From: Heterohyrax brucei
Lineage: Eukaryota; Chordata; Mammalia; Hyracoidea; Procaviidae
Assembly: GCA_028571685.1 (NCBI GenBank)
Contig: CM053164.1
Coordinates: 38,862,501-38,926,500 of the forward strand
Direction: 5' to 3'
DNA: 64,000 nucleotides
The position numbers and the translations under genes were made by a program. How positions within the stretch are numbered: position 1 is the stretch's first letter; each line of letters begins with the position of its first letter. Positions 21,850 through 33,794 of this stretch are shown one piece after another. The notes beneath the pieces were generated by a model, which saw nothing but the letters and a program-made list of their open reading frames with translations, was not told the origin of the DNA and made no database searches.

Positions 21850-24800
21850 GGCATGTAGGTTGTTTCCATCTTTTTGCTACTGTGAACAGTGCTGCAGTGA
21901 ACACAGATATGCATATGTCTAGTCAAGTGAGGCATGTGAAGCTCTCATGTCTCTAGGATGTATGCCAAGAAGCGGTATTACTGGATTATGTGATTCTTTT
22001 ATTTCTAGCTTTGAAAGGAAATATCAAATCAATTTTCAAAAAGATTGTACCACTTTACATCCCCACCAGCAGTGCATTGGCATTCCAGTCTCCTCATAAC
22101 TTCTCCTACGTTTATTATTTTGTGTTTTGGGGGTTTCGGGGTAAGATTAAACCTCACTGTAGTTTTGATTTGCATTTTTCTAATAGCTAATGATCCTGAG
22201 CATTTCCTCATACCATCTGAATGTCTTCGGTGACAAAATAACTATTCATATCATTGCCCATTTCCTAATTGGGTTATTTGTCTTTTCATTGTTGAAGTGT
22301 TGCAGTGTCTTGTAGGTTTTAGAGATTAGATACTAACTTGATTCATAATAGCCAATTTTTTTTCCCAATCTGTAGACTGTCCTTTCATTCTGTTGATGAA
22401 GTCTGTGGATAAGTGTGCTTAATTTTAAGGAACTTGAGACATCTATTGTCTGTTCCAGTGTTTGTGCATTATTAGTAATGTTTGTATTTTGTTTATGCCA
22501 TGTATTAGTGATCCTAGCATTGTCCCTATTTTCCCACCATGATCTTTATTGTTTTAAATTTTATATGTATGTTTAGGTCTTTGATCCCTTTTGAGTTAGT
22601 TTTTGTGCATGGTGTAAGATGCGGGCCTGGTTTCATTTTTTGCAGATGGATATCTACCATTTGTTAAAGAGTGTCTTTTCCTCAGTTAAAAGGCTTTGAG
22701 CCTTTGTTAAATATCATATGTTTATAAGAGGATGAATTTACATTGGATCCTCAGTCCTGTTCCATGGTTCTGTGTATCTGTTGTTGTATCAGTACTGGGC
22801 TGTTTTAACTACTATGGCAGTATAACAGGTTGTCAAGTCAGGTAGTATGAGGCCTCCCACTTTGTTCTTCTTCAGTAATACTTCAGGTATCCAAGGCCTC
22901 TTCTCTTTCCATATGAAGTTGGTGATTTGTTTCTCTATCTCATCAAAAAAAATGCCGTTGGAATTTGGATCAGGATTACATTGTATTTGTAGATCACTTT
23001 GGGTAGAATAGACAGTTTCACAATCTTGGACCTACCTATCAATGAACAAGATATGTTTTTCCTATTATGTAGGTCTCTTGGTTTCTTGCAGTAGTGTCTT
23101 GTAGTATTGGGATGTAAGCCTTTTATCTCTATAGTTAGATTTATTTCTAAGTATTTTATCTTCTTGGGGGCTATTGATTTCCTTCTCTATGTTCTCTTTG
23201 TTGGTGTAACCCAGTTAAAAACTGACTTTTGCATGTTTGTCTTGTATCCTCTTTCTTTGCTGAAGTCTTCTATTAGTTCCAATAATTTTCTTGTGGGCTT
23301 TTGGGGGTTTTCTGTGTATAAGATCATATCATCTGCAAGTAGTGGTGTTTCTACTTCTTCCTTACCAATTTGGATGCCCTTTATTTCTTTTTCTTGACTT
23401 ATTGGTATGTCTGAACCTCCAGCACTATGTTGAACAACAGGGGTGATAAAGTACATCTTTGTCTGCATTCTCAAAGGGAACACTTTTGGAGTCTCTCCAT
23501 TTATGATAATGTTGGCTGTTGGCTTTGTATAAATTTCCTTTATTATGTTGGGGGATTTCCCTTCTATTCCCATTCTGCCAAGAGTTTTTGTCATGAATGC
23601 ATGTTAAGACTTTGTCAAATTCCTTTTCTGCATCAACTGATAACATCACATGGTTCTTGTATTTTTTACTTTATGTGATGGATTACATTGATTGTTTTTC
23701 TAATATTGATTCCTTGCATACCTAATATGAATCCCACTTGGTCATGATGACTTCTTTTTCTTTGATATGCTACTGAATTCTATTGGCTAGAATTTTGTGG
23801 AGGATATTTGTTTCTATGTTCATGAGGGATATTGTTCTGTAATTTTCTTTTTTTCATGGTGTCTTTTCCTGGCTTTGGTATCAGTGTCATACTGGCTTCA
23901 TAGAATGAATCTGGCAGTATTCCATCTTTTTTACGCTCTGAAATATCTTTACTAGCAATGGTGTTAACTCTTCCTTGAAGGTTTGGTAGAATTCTCCAGT
24001 GAAGCTGTCAGGGCCAGCTTTTTTTTTGCTGGGAGTTTTAAAATTATCTTTTCACTCTCTTCTTTTGTTATCAGTTTATTTAGTTGCTCTATCTATGATT
24101 GAACCAGAAGGTCAGCAGTTCAAATCCTCCAGGTGCTCCTTGGAAACTCTATGAGGCAGCTCTACTGTGACCTCTAGGGTGAGTCAGAACTGACTCAATG
24201 GCAGTGGGTTTATCTATGGTTGTATTGGTTTAAGTGAGTAGTGGTTTCTGTAAATTTGTCCATTTCTTGTAGATTTTTAGACTGGCTGGAGTATAATTTT
24301 TCATAGTATTGTGTTATGTTTCTTTTAATTTTAGTTGGATCTCTTATGATATTGCCCATCACATTTCTTATTTGGTTTATTTGCTTCCTCTCCTGTTTTT
24401 CTTCTCTCAGTTTAGCCAGCGGTTTATTGATTTTGTCAGTCTTTCAAAGAATCAGCTTTTAATTTTGTTAATTCTTTCAATTGTTTTTCTAGTCTCTAGT
24501 TCATTTAATTCTGCTCTGATTTTTATTATCAGCTTTCTTCTGATGCCGAAGGGATTCTTTTGCTGTTCTCTATTTGTTTGAGTTGTAGAGTTAATTCTTT
24601 GATTTGGGCCCTTTCTTCTTTTTTGATGCATGGATTTATTGCTAAGAATTGACCTCTGAGCACTGTTTTTACTGTGTCCCACAGGTTCTGGGAAGAAGTA
24701 CTATCATTATTGTTTGACTCTATGATTTTCTTTATTCTGTCCTTGATTTGTTCTGTAACCTAGTAGTTTGTGAGCAAAGTATTGCTCAGATTCTGCATTC

Positions 24801-25610
24801 TTCATTTTTCTCTTGCTTTTTTTGTTACTTCTTTCTTCTTTTATGGCTTTATGCTCAGAAAATATGCTTTATAATATTTTGGTGATTTCAATTTCGTTAA
24901 GGCTTTTTCTGTGGCTTAATACATAGTCTATCCTGTAAAACATTCCATGTACATTGAAAAAGACAACACATGTGTTTTCCATGTGCATTGAAAAAGAAAG
25001 TATACAGTGACTGGAGTATTCTGTACATGTCTTTGAGGTCAAGCTGGCTGATGTGGCAATTAAGTCTTCCATGTCTTTATTGAGCTTTTTTTTGGATATT
25101 CCATCTTTCACCAAAAGTGGTGTGTTGAAGTCTTCGACAATTATTGTGGAGCTCTCTATTTCTCTTTTCAATGCTGTTAGTGTTTGTTGTATGTATCTGG
25201 AGTCCTGTCATTGGGTGTGTATATATTTATTGGGGTTACATCCTCTTGTACTGCTGGTGTATCAAAACTTTAATCCTTATATGATGTCTTTCCTTATTCT
25301 TTGTGGTAGATTCTGTTTTACACCCTATTTTGTCAGAGATTAATATTGCCACTCCTGCTCTTTTTTGTTGTTATTTACTTGATGTAAATTTTTTCCATTC
25401 TTTGAGTTTTAGTTTGTTTGTGTCTTTGAGTTGTGTCTCTTGTAGGCAGCATTTAGACAGTTGATTTCTTTTTCTATGTTTGTTTTGTTTTTTTAACCTA
25501 CTCTGCCATTCTGTGTTTTTATTGGGGCATTTAGTCTGTTTATGTTGCATGTGATTATTGATAGGTGTTGATATGTAAGAGTTTAGTGCTGTAATTTTGA
25601 TATATTATTG
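21850..25610 (-). pseudogene. L1 ORF2 remnant (endonuclease, RT, C-terminus)
   Basis: The decayed ORF2 of the long L1. The N-terminal endonuclease start is seen near 25500-25610 (NINRLNAPIK in one frame). The endonuclease piece 24869-25171 includes VEDFNTPLLVKDGISKKKLN. The reverse transcriptase region includes 23425-23649 (LSVDAEKEFDKV, motif A) and 23187-23594 (GIEGKSPNIIKEIYTKPTAN, then LADDMILYTENP, in which the catalytic ADD is intact). The C-terminus lies near 22000. Multiple stops and shifts, and the SINE at 24098, make it nonfunctional. Confidence 0.9.
24098..24212 (+). mobile_element. AfroSINE inside L1 ORF2
   Basis: The head is lost. It starts near the B box (AAGGTCAGCAGTTCAAATCC) and runs through CTCCTTGGAAACTCTATGAGG to the tail ACTCAATGGCAGTGGGTTT. 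Confidence 0.88.
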
Positions 25611-25626
25611 TTGTGTTGTCTGTCTC

Positions 25627-25650
25627 TGTGTGTGTGTGTGTGTGTGTTGT
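25627..25650 (+). repeat. (GT)n microsatellite
   Basis: About ten GT units at the junction between the long L1 and the inserted L1. Confidence 0.9.
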
Positions 25651-25654
25651 GACA

Positions 25655-27115
25655 GTTTCTTTTTTTTAATTTTATTTATTGTGATTGGGTGGAAGTATAC
25701 AATCCAGTTTAAATTCACATGTCCTCCTGTGTGCAGCAACTGCTGTTCTCCTTGCCTGGTGACAATACACTCCTCCTTTCTGTTCTATACATGTCATATC
25801 CTCTTAACAGTCTCCTGTCCCTTCTTCTCCCTCTCTACACCCCTCTGGTAAGAGGTCAGTAGGAGGACATCTTATAGAGGCATAGAACCATAAAGTACAC
25901 ACACAATATGGTCACTCTGTGCTGCCAAGTCCTATCTGTTCCTGTCCAAGGAGTTGACCTTGATAATGATTCGTGAAAAGGGGCAGCATCAGGTCTAGGC
26001 TCCATGCTGCCAGGGGAGCCCCCAGGCCTTTGGACCATCACTTGCAGTTTTTTTAGTGGAGTTCTCAGGGTGCACTCCTTTTTATTCTCATGTTGCCGCT
26101 GGGACTCAACTTTGTGAGACCCATCATGACTGTCACTGGTGGTGGCTGGGCACCATCTAGTTCTTCTGGACCCATGCTGAAACAGGCTATGGCTCATATG
26201 GCTCCTCCCATCGGGGTAGCTCATATTTTTCTTCTGTCTTTAATGTCCTCCATTTGTCTCAGTTCCAGGTGGATTGGAACCATTTGGTGCTATTTAGATG
26301 ACAGCATGGTAGCTTTTATGACCTCAGTCACCACTCACCCCAGGTGGTATGTGGAGTGATATCTTGAGAGAAGGAGAGAGAAAAACCTTGGGTATGCCAA
26401 TTAGTCTGGATGTCCCCTGAGGCAAGGGTACCCCTAGTCCTAGCCCTGTTTCTCTCTTCTTCCAAAGAGGTGGCCCACATTAAGGGGACAGTTTAGTTTT
26501 GAAGTTGAGTACTTGTGGGTACTCCACTTTTAGTGCATGTCAACCTCCTATACCCACCCCTACTCCTAACACTAATTTGTAAAAAATCCCTCTCCCTGCC
26601 TGCCCCTAACCCTTGTAACTGTCAAATATTGATTTCTACTGTGCTTAAATGATTAGTTGCATGTTTATGATAATGGTCTGATACAAAATTCTTCCTTTTG
26701 TGTCTGTCTAATTTTGCTCAGCATAATTTCCTCTAGGTGGTCCCATGATGACAAGTATTTCTCTAAGCCATCATTGTTTCTTATCATTGCACAGTATTCT
26801 ATTGTATAACCATTTGTTTAACCATTCCTCTGCTGATGGGCATCTAGGTTGTTTCCAACTTTTTGCTATTGTGGAGACAGCTTCAATAAACACTAGTGTG
26901 CAAGTATCTGTCTGAGCGGTGTTCATTATTTCTTCAGGATATAGTCCAAGGAGTGAGACTGCTGGACCATATGGTATTTCTATTTCTAGTTTTTTAAGAA
27001 AGTGCCAAATCAATTTTATAGTCCCACAACAATGTAAAGGATTTCCAATCTCTTCACATCCTCTCCAGCATTTATTATTCTGTGCTTTTTGGATTATTGC
27101 CATGTTTGCTGAGTC
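25655..27115 (-). mobile_element. 5'-truncated L1 inserted in the longer L1
   Basis: A T-rich start (poly-A tail of a minus-strand insert) near 25657-25680 is followed by a complete L1 3' UTR and then the ORF2 C-terminus. Homology to ORF2 ends near 27115 and the older L1's upstream sequence resumes. I could not identify a clear target duplication. Confidence 0.8.
26771..27115 (-). pseudogene. L1 ORF2 C-terminal remnant (inserted copy)
   Basis: The open piece carries MAIIQKAQNNKCWRGCEE and KSWKQPRCPSAEEWLNK, matching the L1 ORF2 C-terminus. It starts abruptly at the truncation point. Confidence 0.88.
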
Positions 27116-27349
27116 TTTACATTTTCCTTCTTTTGTGTTTTGATAGGTTGATTTGTTAGTTTCCTCTGTGGTTACCTTGAGATTTACCACTGTTTCTCTA
27201 AGTTTAATCTTTCTTCTTGATATTGACTTAACTTCCTCTCCATGTGGAAGTTCTGTGACTACACTATTTAGTCCTTCTTTTTTGTTTTAATGTTGTCATT
27301 ATTTACATATTGACATCTCTGTTTCCCTATTTTCAGTGTTTCACTTTGA

Positions 27350-28400
27350 CTTCTTTTTGTCACTTCCTTTTATGTGTTGATGACTGATTGTTCTGTCTTG
27401 TGTCCTAGTTTGGGGTTATTATCTGATATTGTTGGTTTTTACCTGGCAGACTCACTTTAATATGTCTTGTAATTTTGATTTGTCTTTCACAAATTCCCTT
27501 AACTTCTGTTTACCTGGAAATGCCCTAAATTCACCTTCATATTTGAAAGACAGTTTTTCAAAGCTTTATGCATGATATCTTGTTGATTTTATACCTATAC
27601 ATGTTTTGCTCAGTAGTCAGCTTAATCTTACTGATTCTTCTTTGCAGATGACTTTTTGTTTATTTCTAGTTAGTCTTAAAATTCTCTCTATATTTTGGTT
27701 TTGGCAAGCTTGATTATAATACGTCTTGATGACCTTATTTTGAGATCTACCCACGTGATGCTTGATGAGCTTCTTGGTTAGATATCATCTCATCTTTCAC
27801 AATATCAGGGAAGTTTTCTACCGAAAAATCTTCAGCAGTTCTCTTTGTATTTTCTGTTGTCTCCCCCTGGTCTAGTATTATGATCACTTGTAGATTATTT
27901 CTCTTGATACTGTCCAAGATAATTATTAGGGTTTCTTCCTTGATTCTTTTATCAGATATTTCCTTCAATGAATTTATGTCAAGTGCTTTATCTTTAGTCT
28001 CACTAATTCTGACTTTCATTGCCTCAGTTCTGTTCCTATGACATCTATTGAAATCTCTACTTCTTAAATTTTATTGTATATCTTTCCAATTTCTATTTGC
28101 TGTCTCCCTATGGATTCTAGTAGCCTGTTAAATTTGTCATAGTAGACTGTTACATTTCTGAGCTTGTATTACTTTCCTGAATTCCTCTATTGCTTTATCT
28201 GTGTGTTCCTTGGTTTGGTCTATGTTTTGTGTGCTTTCCTTCCTGATCTCTTGAGGAGCTCTGTTTATTAATCTTTTAAATTCTTCCTATGGTCATTCTA
28301 AGACCTCTTCCTTCAGAAGATTTTCTGGTTCTTTAATTGTTTGCTGAAGCCATCGTGATGTTCTTCTGTATGTGCTTTGGTATTAACGGTTGTCTCTAAA
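27350..28400 (-). pseudogene. L1 ORF1 remnant
   Basis: ORF1 encodes the RNA-binding coiled-coil protein of L1. The open piece 27747-28019 has DKALDINSLKEISDKRIKEE and ENFPDIVKDE, the latter corresponding to the conserved ENFP region before the C-terminal domain. Downstream in another frame is an ERILRLTRNKQKV-like stretch matching the C-terminal domain. Stops break it. Confidence 0.82.
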
Positions 28401-28449
28401 CTGTTAATAAATTAGTATATTCATTTTTTTGTATGCTTGCTTAGTGTGC

Positions 28450-29130
28450 CTAGATTTTTGTTTTGTTTTGTTTTGCTATGCCTAAATAGCTAGGCACATG
28501 ACTAGTTTGGTTATTGTTGCCTTTGAATGTCTCATGCACTGTCACCAGGTGGTTAGAGCTGCCACTATGTGTGTGAACCCAAGATTCTGATTACTTTTCT
28601 TGTGTGGATTCATCTCAGGTGTCCAGGTCATCAGTCACAGAGTTTGTGGTACAGACTCTCACTTACAGTCCTAAACAGATAGGGCTACATAGGGGTGAGT
28701 AAACAAGGGCAGATATCTACCTGTACTAGGGGGCTATGCGCTGAGCAAGGTAGGAGACCAATAGCTATTCCTGGGTGCCTAAGTGGAAAGGGTTTCCCTA
28801 TTCTCTAGAGTGTAGGTGCGTGGGTTTTGCAGCTGGACTTTGGTCACCCAGTGTTGTTGCCAGTAAGAAGTGGGAGACATCCTTAATCGTGGGCCTCTGT
28901 TTTGGGTGGCTAGGTAGAATTGGTGAGACTGCCAGTTCTCAGACACCTCATGAGTATTGGTGAGAACCCAGCTTAATGAGTAGGACTGTCACCTGTCACA
29001 GATACGCTACTTCTCCTTGACTGCTGCAGCTGAAAACAGTCTTCAGCTATATGCTAATATGGGCCTATGCTGTTGAATTAGCCCACATGTATCTAGGCAG
29101 GAGCGAAGGAACTATGATTGAGTAAGACTA
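28450..29130 (-). promoter_or_regulatory. L1 5' UTR region
   Basis: The sequence lies upstream of ORF1 and is GC-richer than its surroundings. It has no L1 coding similarity and is where the internal Pol II promoter of an L1 is expected. The outer end is not resolved. The role is inferred from position. Confidence 0.5.
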
Positions 29131-29214
29131 CACAGATAAGCTGTTTGCACCCTACTACAGTTCTGGGAAGTGTAAAAATGGCTGTGGGTGTGACAACCTT
29201 CTCTCGCTTCACAA

Positions 29215-30798
29215 AAGGGAAGAAGAATCAAGAAGAATCAAGATCAACAGCCCAAAAGAGATACCTGAGGAAATGTCCACAATCATTAGCATTACAGAAA
29301 TGCAAAATCAAAACTGCAGTGAGAGACTATCTCATCCAAACAAGGCTGGCACTAATCCAAAAACACAAAATAATAAATGTAGGAGGTGTTATGGAGAGAC
29401 TGGAGCATGTATGCACTGCTGGTGGGGATGTTAAAAAGCTCAATCAATTTAGAAACTGATTTGGTCCTTCCTTAAATAGCTAGTAAGAGAAGTTTTGCAC
29501 AATCTAGCAATCCCACTTCTTGGAATATATTCTACAGAAATCAGAGCCTTCACATGAATAGATATATACACAATGATGTTCAGGGTAACACTGTTCACAA
29601 TAGCTAAAAGATGGAAACAAGCTACATACTCATCAACAGAGGAATGGATAAACAAATTATGGTACATACACAGCAATGAAATACTACACAGTGATAAAGA
29701 ACAATGATGAATCTACAAAACATCTTACAACATGGATTTATTTAGAGGCTATTGTGAGGAGTGAAAGTAGTCAGTAGCGAAGGACAGATGGTGAATATTA
29801 TTAAATGAACTATTAAACGAACTTAAAAAAATGGTTTAAACAAAGAAGAAAATATTCTGTGATAGCTATGAGGATGAAGCTGGAGGGACAGAGGAATCTA
29901 TTAACTAGATAGCAGACAAGACTCTTCTTAGGTGAAAGAATGGATAGCACACAATACAGGTGAAGTCAGCATAACTCGACTTAACCAAAAGCTAAGAAGT
30001 TTCTTGAGCACAACCAAACACTTTGAGGGACAGAGTATCTGGGACTGAGGACCAGTTTTGAGGACTATCTAGGCTAACTGATATAAAAAGTTTATTAAGG
30101 AAATGTTCTGCATCCCAAAGCTTGTGAATGGCCATCTAAAATGCATCAGTTGGAACAAAAGAGAATGAAGAACACTAAAGCCACTAAAGACACAAGAAAA
30201 ATATTAGCCCGAGATACAAAAAGGCTACCTAAACCAGAGACTGCATCACACTGACATCAGAAGAACTAGATGGTGCCCGGCAAAGCCCATCAGTGACCAT
30301 CCTGGCAGGGAACACGACAGATAGTCCCTGATGGAGGAGGAGGAAAGTGTGGAGCAGAACTCAAATTCCTGTGAAAAGATCACATTTAATGGTCTGCCTG
30401 AGACTGGAGGAACCCCTTGAGCCATGGCCCCTGGATACTCTGTTAACGCCAAACTAAAACTATTTCTGAAGTCTGCTCTTGGCTGTTCAGACAAAGATTA
30501 AAACTGGAATATAAAACACAAAATAATACTCATTAAGTGTGTGCCTCTTAGTTCCAGCAGATAATGAAACCAAACAGATGGCACTTGTCCAAGCACAGGA
30601 TGAGAAAGCAGGAAGGAACAAGAACTCACTGAATGGACATGAGAAACTCAGGGTGTAAAGGGGGAGTGTGCTGTCATATTATAGGGATTGCAACTAATGT
30701 CATGTAACAATGTGTGTATAATTTTTTGCATGAGAAATTAACTAGAGCTGTAACTTCACTTAAAGCACAGTTAAAAATGTTATTTTTTTAAGACTGTG
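29215..30798 (+). mobile_element. L1 LINE, 3' 1.6 kb
   Basis: 5'-truncated plus-strand L1. ORF2 C-terminal sequence (LALIQKHKIINVGGVMERLE in the frame 29118-29459) is followed by a 3' UTR with AGAAGAACTAGATGGTGCCCG and an end at CACTTAAAGCACAGTT plus a T/A-rich tail. It stands head-to-head with the long minus-strand L1. Confidence 0.88.
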
Positions 30799-30799
30799 C

Positions 30800-30950
30800 T
30801 AAAAGCAATGAGAAAAACAAGGAAAGATCTCAAATCAATAACCTAATTTTAAACTTTGAGGAGCTAGAAGAGCAAACTAAGCTCATTCCAACCAGAAAAT
30901 AGGAAATAATAAAAAGTAGAGCAGATATAATCCCATTTATTTGAAATATC
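30800..30950 (+). mobile_element. old L1 ORF2 fragment (host of nested elements)
   Basis: AAAGATCTCAAATCAATAACC, GAGCAAACTAAGCTCATTCC and GGAAATAATAAAAAGTAGAG match the mid-ORF2 region of old L1s. It may be the same element as 18500-20462, with part lost. Confidence 0.65.
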
Positions 30951-30974
30951 TGTGTCTTTATGATATAGTCACCA

Positions 30975-31165
30975 AAGTTTATTGTTGTTGTTAGGTGCGA
31001 TTGAATTGATTTGATTGAATTGAATTGAATTGATTCATAGCACCCTATAGGTCAGAGCAGAACTGCCCAATAGAGTTTCCAAGGAGGGCCTGGTAGATTT
31101 GAATTGGAGACCTTTTGGTTCAAAGCCATAGCACTTCCCCACTATATCACCAGGGTTTCCAAGTT
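30975..31165 (-). mobile_element. AfroSINE with expanded GAATT tail
   Basis: It starts with TTGTTGTTGTTAGGTGC. The tail is extended by repeats of GAATT/TTGAT at 31000-31035, then the standard SINE order continues to CACCAGGGTTTCC. Confidence 0.88.
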
Positions 31166-31179
31166 TATTAGTGGCTGCT

Positions 31180-32341
31180 AATAAGTGGAATCTAACAGGA
31201 TATTAACAGGAGTATGCACCGTGGCCAAGTGGATTTACCCCAGGCATATAAAGATATTTCAGCACAAGAAAACCAATCAATGTAATACATCATGTTGACA
31301 GAACAAAAGAAAAATAAACTCATTTCAATTGATTCATTGTTTTAATAAGATCTAAATAAATGGAAAGATAAACCATGCCAGCCAAGTGCCTAAAAAGTGA
31401 AAGACTTGTACACAGAAAACTGTAAAACATTGCTGAAATAAATTAAACAAGACCTAAATAAATGGAAAGATAGTTCAAGTTAATATAAGAGGACAATACT
31501 GTGGTCAATTCCACTGAAAGTGTTCTATAGATTTAACACCAATGTCTATCAAAAGTCACAATACCTTTTTTTCAAAATTCTGTCAGTTCTCAGATTTATC
31601 TGGGATGACAAGGGCTCTGAATAGCCAAAGCACTTTTGAAGAACAAAGTAGCAGGACTCATATTTTCTACGTAAGGAAAGACATATAGACCAATGGAATA
31701 GAACTGAGAGTCCAGAAATAAACCCAGATGTCTATGACCAGTTGAATTTCAACAAGGGTGCCAAGTACATTCAGTGGAGAAAAAAGAGTGTCTTTAACAA
31801 GCAGTACCGGGACTACTGCGTCTCCACTTGCAAAAGAATAAAGTTAAACTCATACCTCACTCAGTATATCAAGATTAACCCCAACTGGATCAATGACCTA
31901 AAAATAGAAGCTAGTACTATAGAACTCTTAGGAGAACACAGAGGAATAAAGCTGTAGGACTTTGTATTTGGGAATGGATTCTTTGATATGACACCAAAAG
32001 GCACAAGCTACAGAAGACAATATAAATTGAACTTCATCAAAATTGAATTTTTTTTTGCACCAAAGATATGACCAAGAAGATGGAAAAACTGTCAACAGAA
32101 AGGAAGAGAATGTTTGATAATCATATATATACGGTCGGGGTTTAATATCTGGAATATGTGGTTTCTACAACTCAACAACAAACAGGCAACCTGATTTAAA
32201 AATGAGCAAACTACCTGAATACACGTTTCTCCAAAGAAGATGTACAAATGACTAATGAACATATGAAAAGATGTTCAACATTATCAGTCATTAAGAAAAT
32301 GCAAGTGAAAACCACAATGAGATACAACTTCACATCCATTT
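31180..32341 (+). mobile_element. old L1 ORF2 fragment
   Basis: L1 reverse-transcriptase-to-C-terminal sequence with GACCAATGGAATAGAACTGAG and the open piece 31742-31957. It is interrupted at about 32341 by an RTE and resumes at about 33312. Confidence 0.8.
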
Positions 32342-33255
32342 CATTGTTATTAGGCACCATCCAGTCGGTTCTGACTCACAGTGATTCTATGTACAAAAGA
32401 ACGCAACACTGCATGGTCTTGTACAATCCTCACAACCATTGCTGTATCTGAACCCATCACTGCAGCCACTGTGTCAGTGTATCTCATTAGGGTCTTCCTC
32501 TCTTCTCTGACCCTTTACCAAGCATGATGTCCTTCTCTAGGGACTGCTCCTTCTAGATAACATGTCCAAAGATGAAACAAAGTCTTGCAATCTTAGCTTC
32601 TAATGAACATTCTGGCTGTACTTCTCCCAAGACAGATTAATTTGTTCTTTTGGCAATCTATGATATATTTCATGTTCTTCACCAACACCATAATTCAAAG
32701 TAGTCACTTCTTCAGTATACCTTATTCATTGTCCAGCACACGGCTTGGATCAATGACACCTTCATCATTAAAGTAATATTCTTCCTTCCTCCCTCCCTCT
32801 CCTTCTCTCTTTCCCTCCCTTCTTTCCCTTCTTTTCTTAACAATTTGACATAATCCTTTGCAGCATATTTCCCCTATGCAATATGTCATTTGATTTCTTG
32901 ACTGCTGCTTCTATAGACGTTGACTGTGGAGATCCAAGTAAAGCGAAATCCTTGACAGCTTCAACCTTTTCTCTTTTTATCATGATGTTGCTTTCTTTAC
33001 TGGACCAGTTGTGAAGATTTCTGTTATGTTAAGGTGCAATCCATACTGAAGGCTGTGTAGTCTTTGATCTTCATCAGTAAGTGCTTCAAGTTCTCTTTAT
33101 TTTCAGCAGGAAAGGTTGTATCATCTGCTTATCACAGGTCGTTAAAGAGTTTCACTCAAATCCTGATACCACTATCTTCTTCCTATAGTACAGCTTGAAT
33201 TATTTATTCCACATATAGATTGAATAAGTATGGAGAAAGGATGTAACTCTCCCTG
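32342..33255 (-). mobile_element. RTE LINE inserted in old L1
   Basis: It begins TTGTTATTAGGCACCATCC (the RTE 3' end) and runs collinear with the RTE copies at 10908 and 49695, through the C-terminal region toward the reverse transcriptase. A pyrimidine-rich expansion sits at 32783-32837. It is followed by a SINE-tail scrap near 33280-33310. Confidence 0.88.
32783..32837 (+). repeat. (CCTT/CTTT)n polypyrimidine expansion
   Basis: CCTTCCTCCCTCC-type units with no counterpart in the RTE copies at 11380 or 50150. Confidence 0.8.
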
Positions 33256-33311
33256 ATTTTAAATCACACACTATAGCTATTATTGCCAGCCAAGCTAAGT
33301 GCCATGCTATT

Positions 33312-33410
33312 ATTAGCAACAAAATAAAAATGGAAAATAACAAGTGTTGGTGAGGATATGGAGAAACTGGAACCCTATTGCTCCCTGGAGGCTGAGTTTT
33401 AAGTCACCCA
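33312..33410 (+). mobile_element. old L1, resumption after RTE
   Basis: AAATAACAAGTGTTGGTGAGG, ATGGAGAAACTGGAACCC is the ORF2 stretch encoding NNKCWRGCGE-GT, directly continuing the L1 cut at 32341. Confidence 0.75.
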
Positions 33411-33794
33411 GAAAGATAGAAATGCAGAAACACTACACATTTGCTTTCTTGTGGTACAAGCCCATTGCATGTGTATACAATCAATTATTAGTTCTATTTT
33501 ATTGGTTTATTAATCAGAGGTCAGGATTAATTCACAAATGCATATCTGAGTCATCAGCAATTCATCACTGTGAATAGAGTTTACTGCTTCTAGTGATGAT
33601 TAAATACCATCTAATAGAATAATAATAAAGCATGATTAAATACATCATTCATCTTGTTTGATGGTCTGTGACACTAACTCTGGATATTCAGCCTTTATAG
33701 TTTTTTGTTATGTTCGTGTGCTTATAAATGTTAAAGAGCTGATGAGTGAGAAAACCAAGAGGCTACTTGGTAGTGCAGTCTGGGTTTCATTCTT
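33411..33794. other. unassigned sequence
   Basis: AT-rich, no gene or repeat recognised. Confidence 0.35.

Larger units (their letters stand above)
20466..29130 (-). mobile_element. near full-length L1 LINE, interrupted
   Basis: Going from high to low coordinates it shows a GC-richer 5' region (about 28450-29130), ORF1 (about 27350-28400), ORF2 (about 21850-25610) and the 3' UTR ending at 20466. Subtracting a 1.46-kb L1 at 25655-27115 and two SINEs (20994-21147, 24098-24212) leaves about 7 kb, close to a full-length mammalian L1. Both ORFs are broken by many stops. The 5' boundary is approximate. Confidence 0.8.

Noticed and set aside
25640..27130. A target-site duplication for the inner L1
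   Set aside because: Only T/G-rich partial matches were found, which the GT repeat at the left edge makes meaningless.
20466..30798. Head-to-head L1s as a single inverted (twin-primed) insertion
   Set aside because: Both have their own complete 3' UTR and tail at the outer ends, so they are separate insertions rather than one inverted copy.
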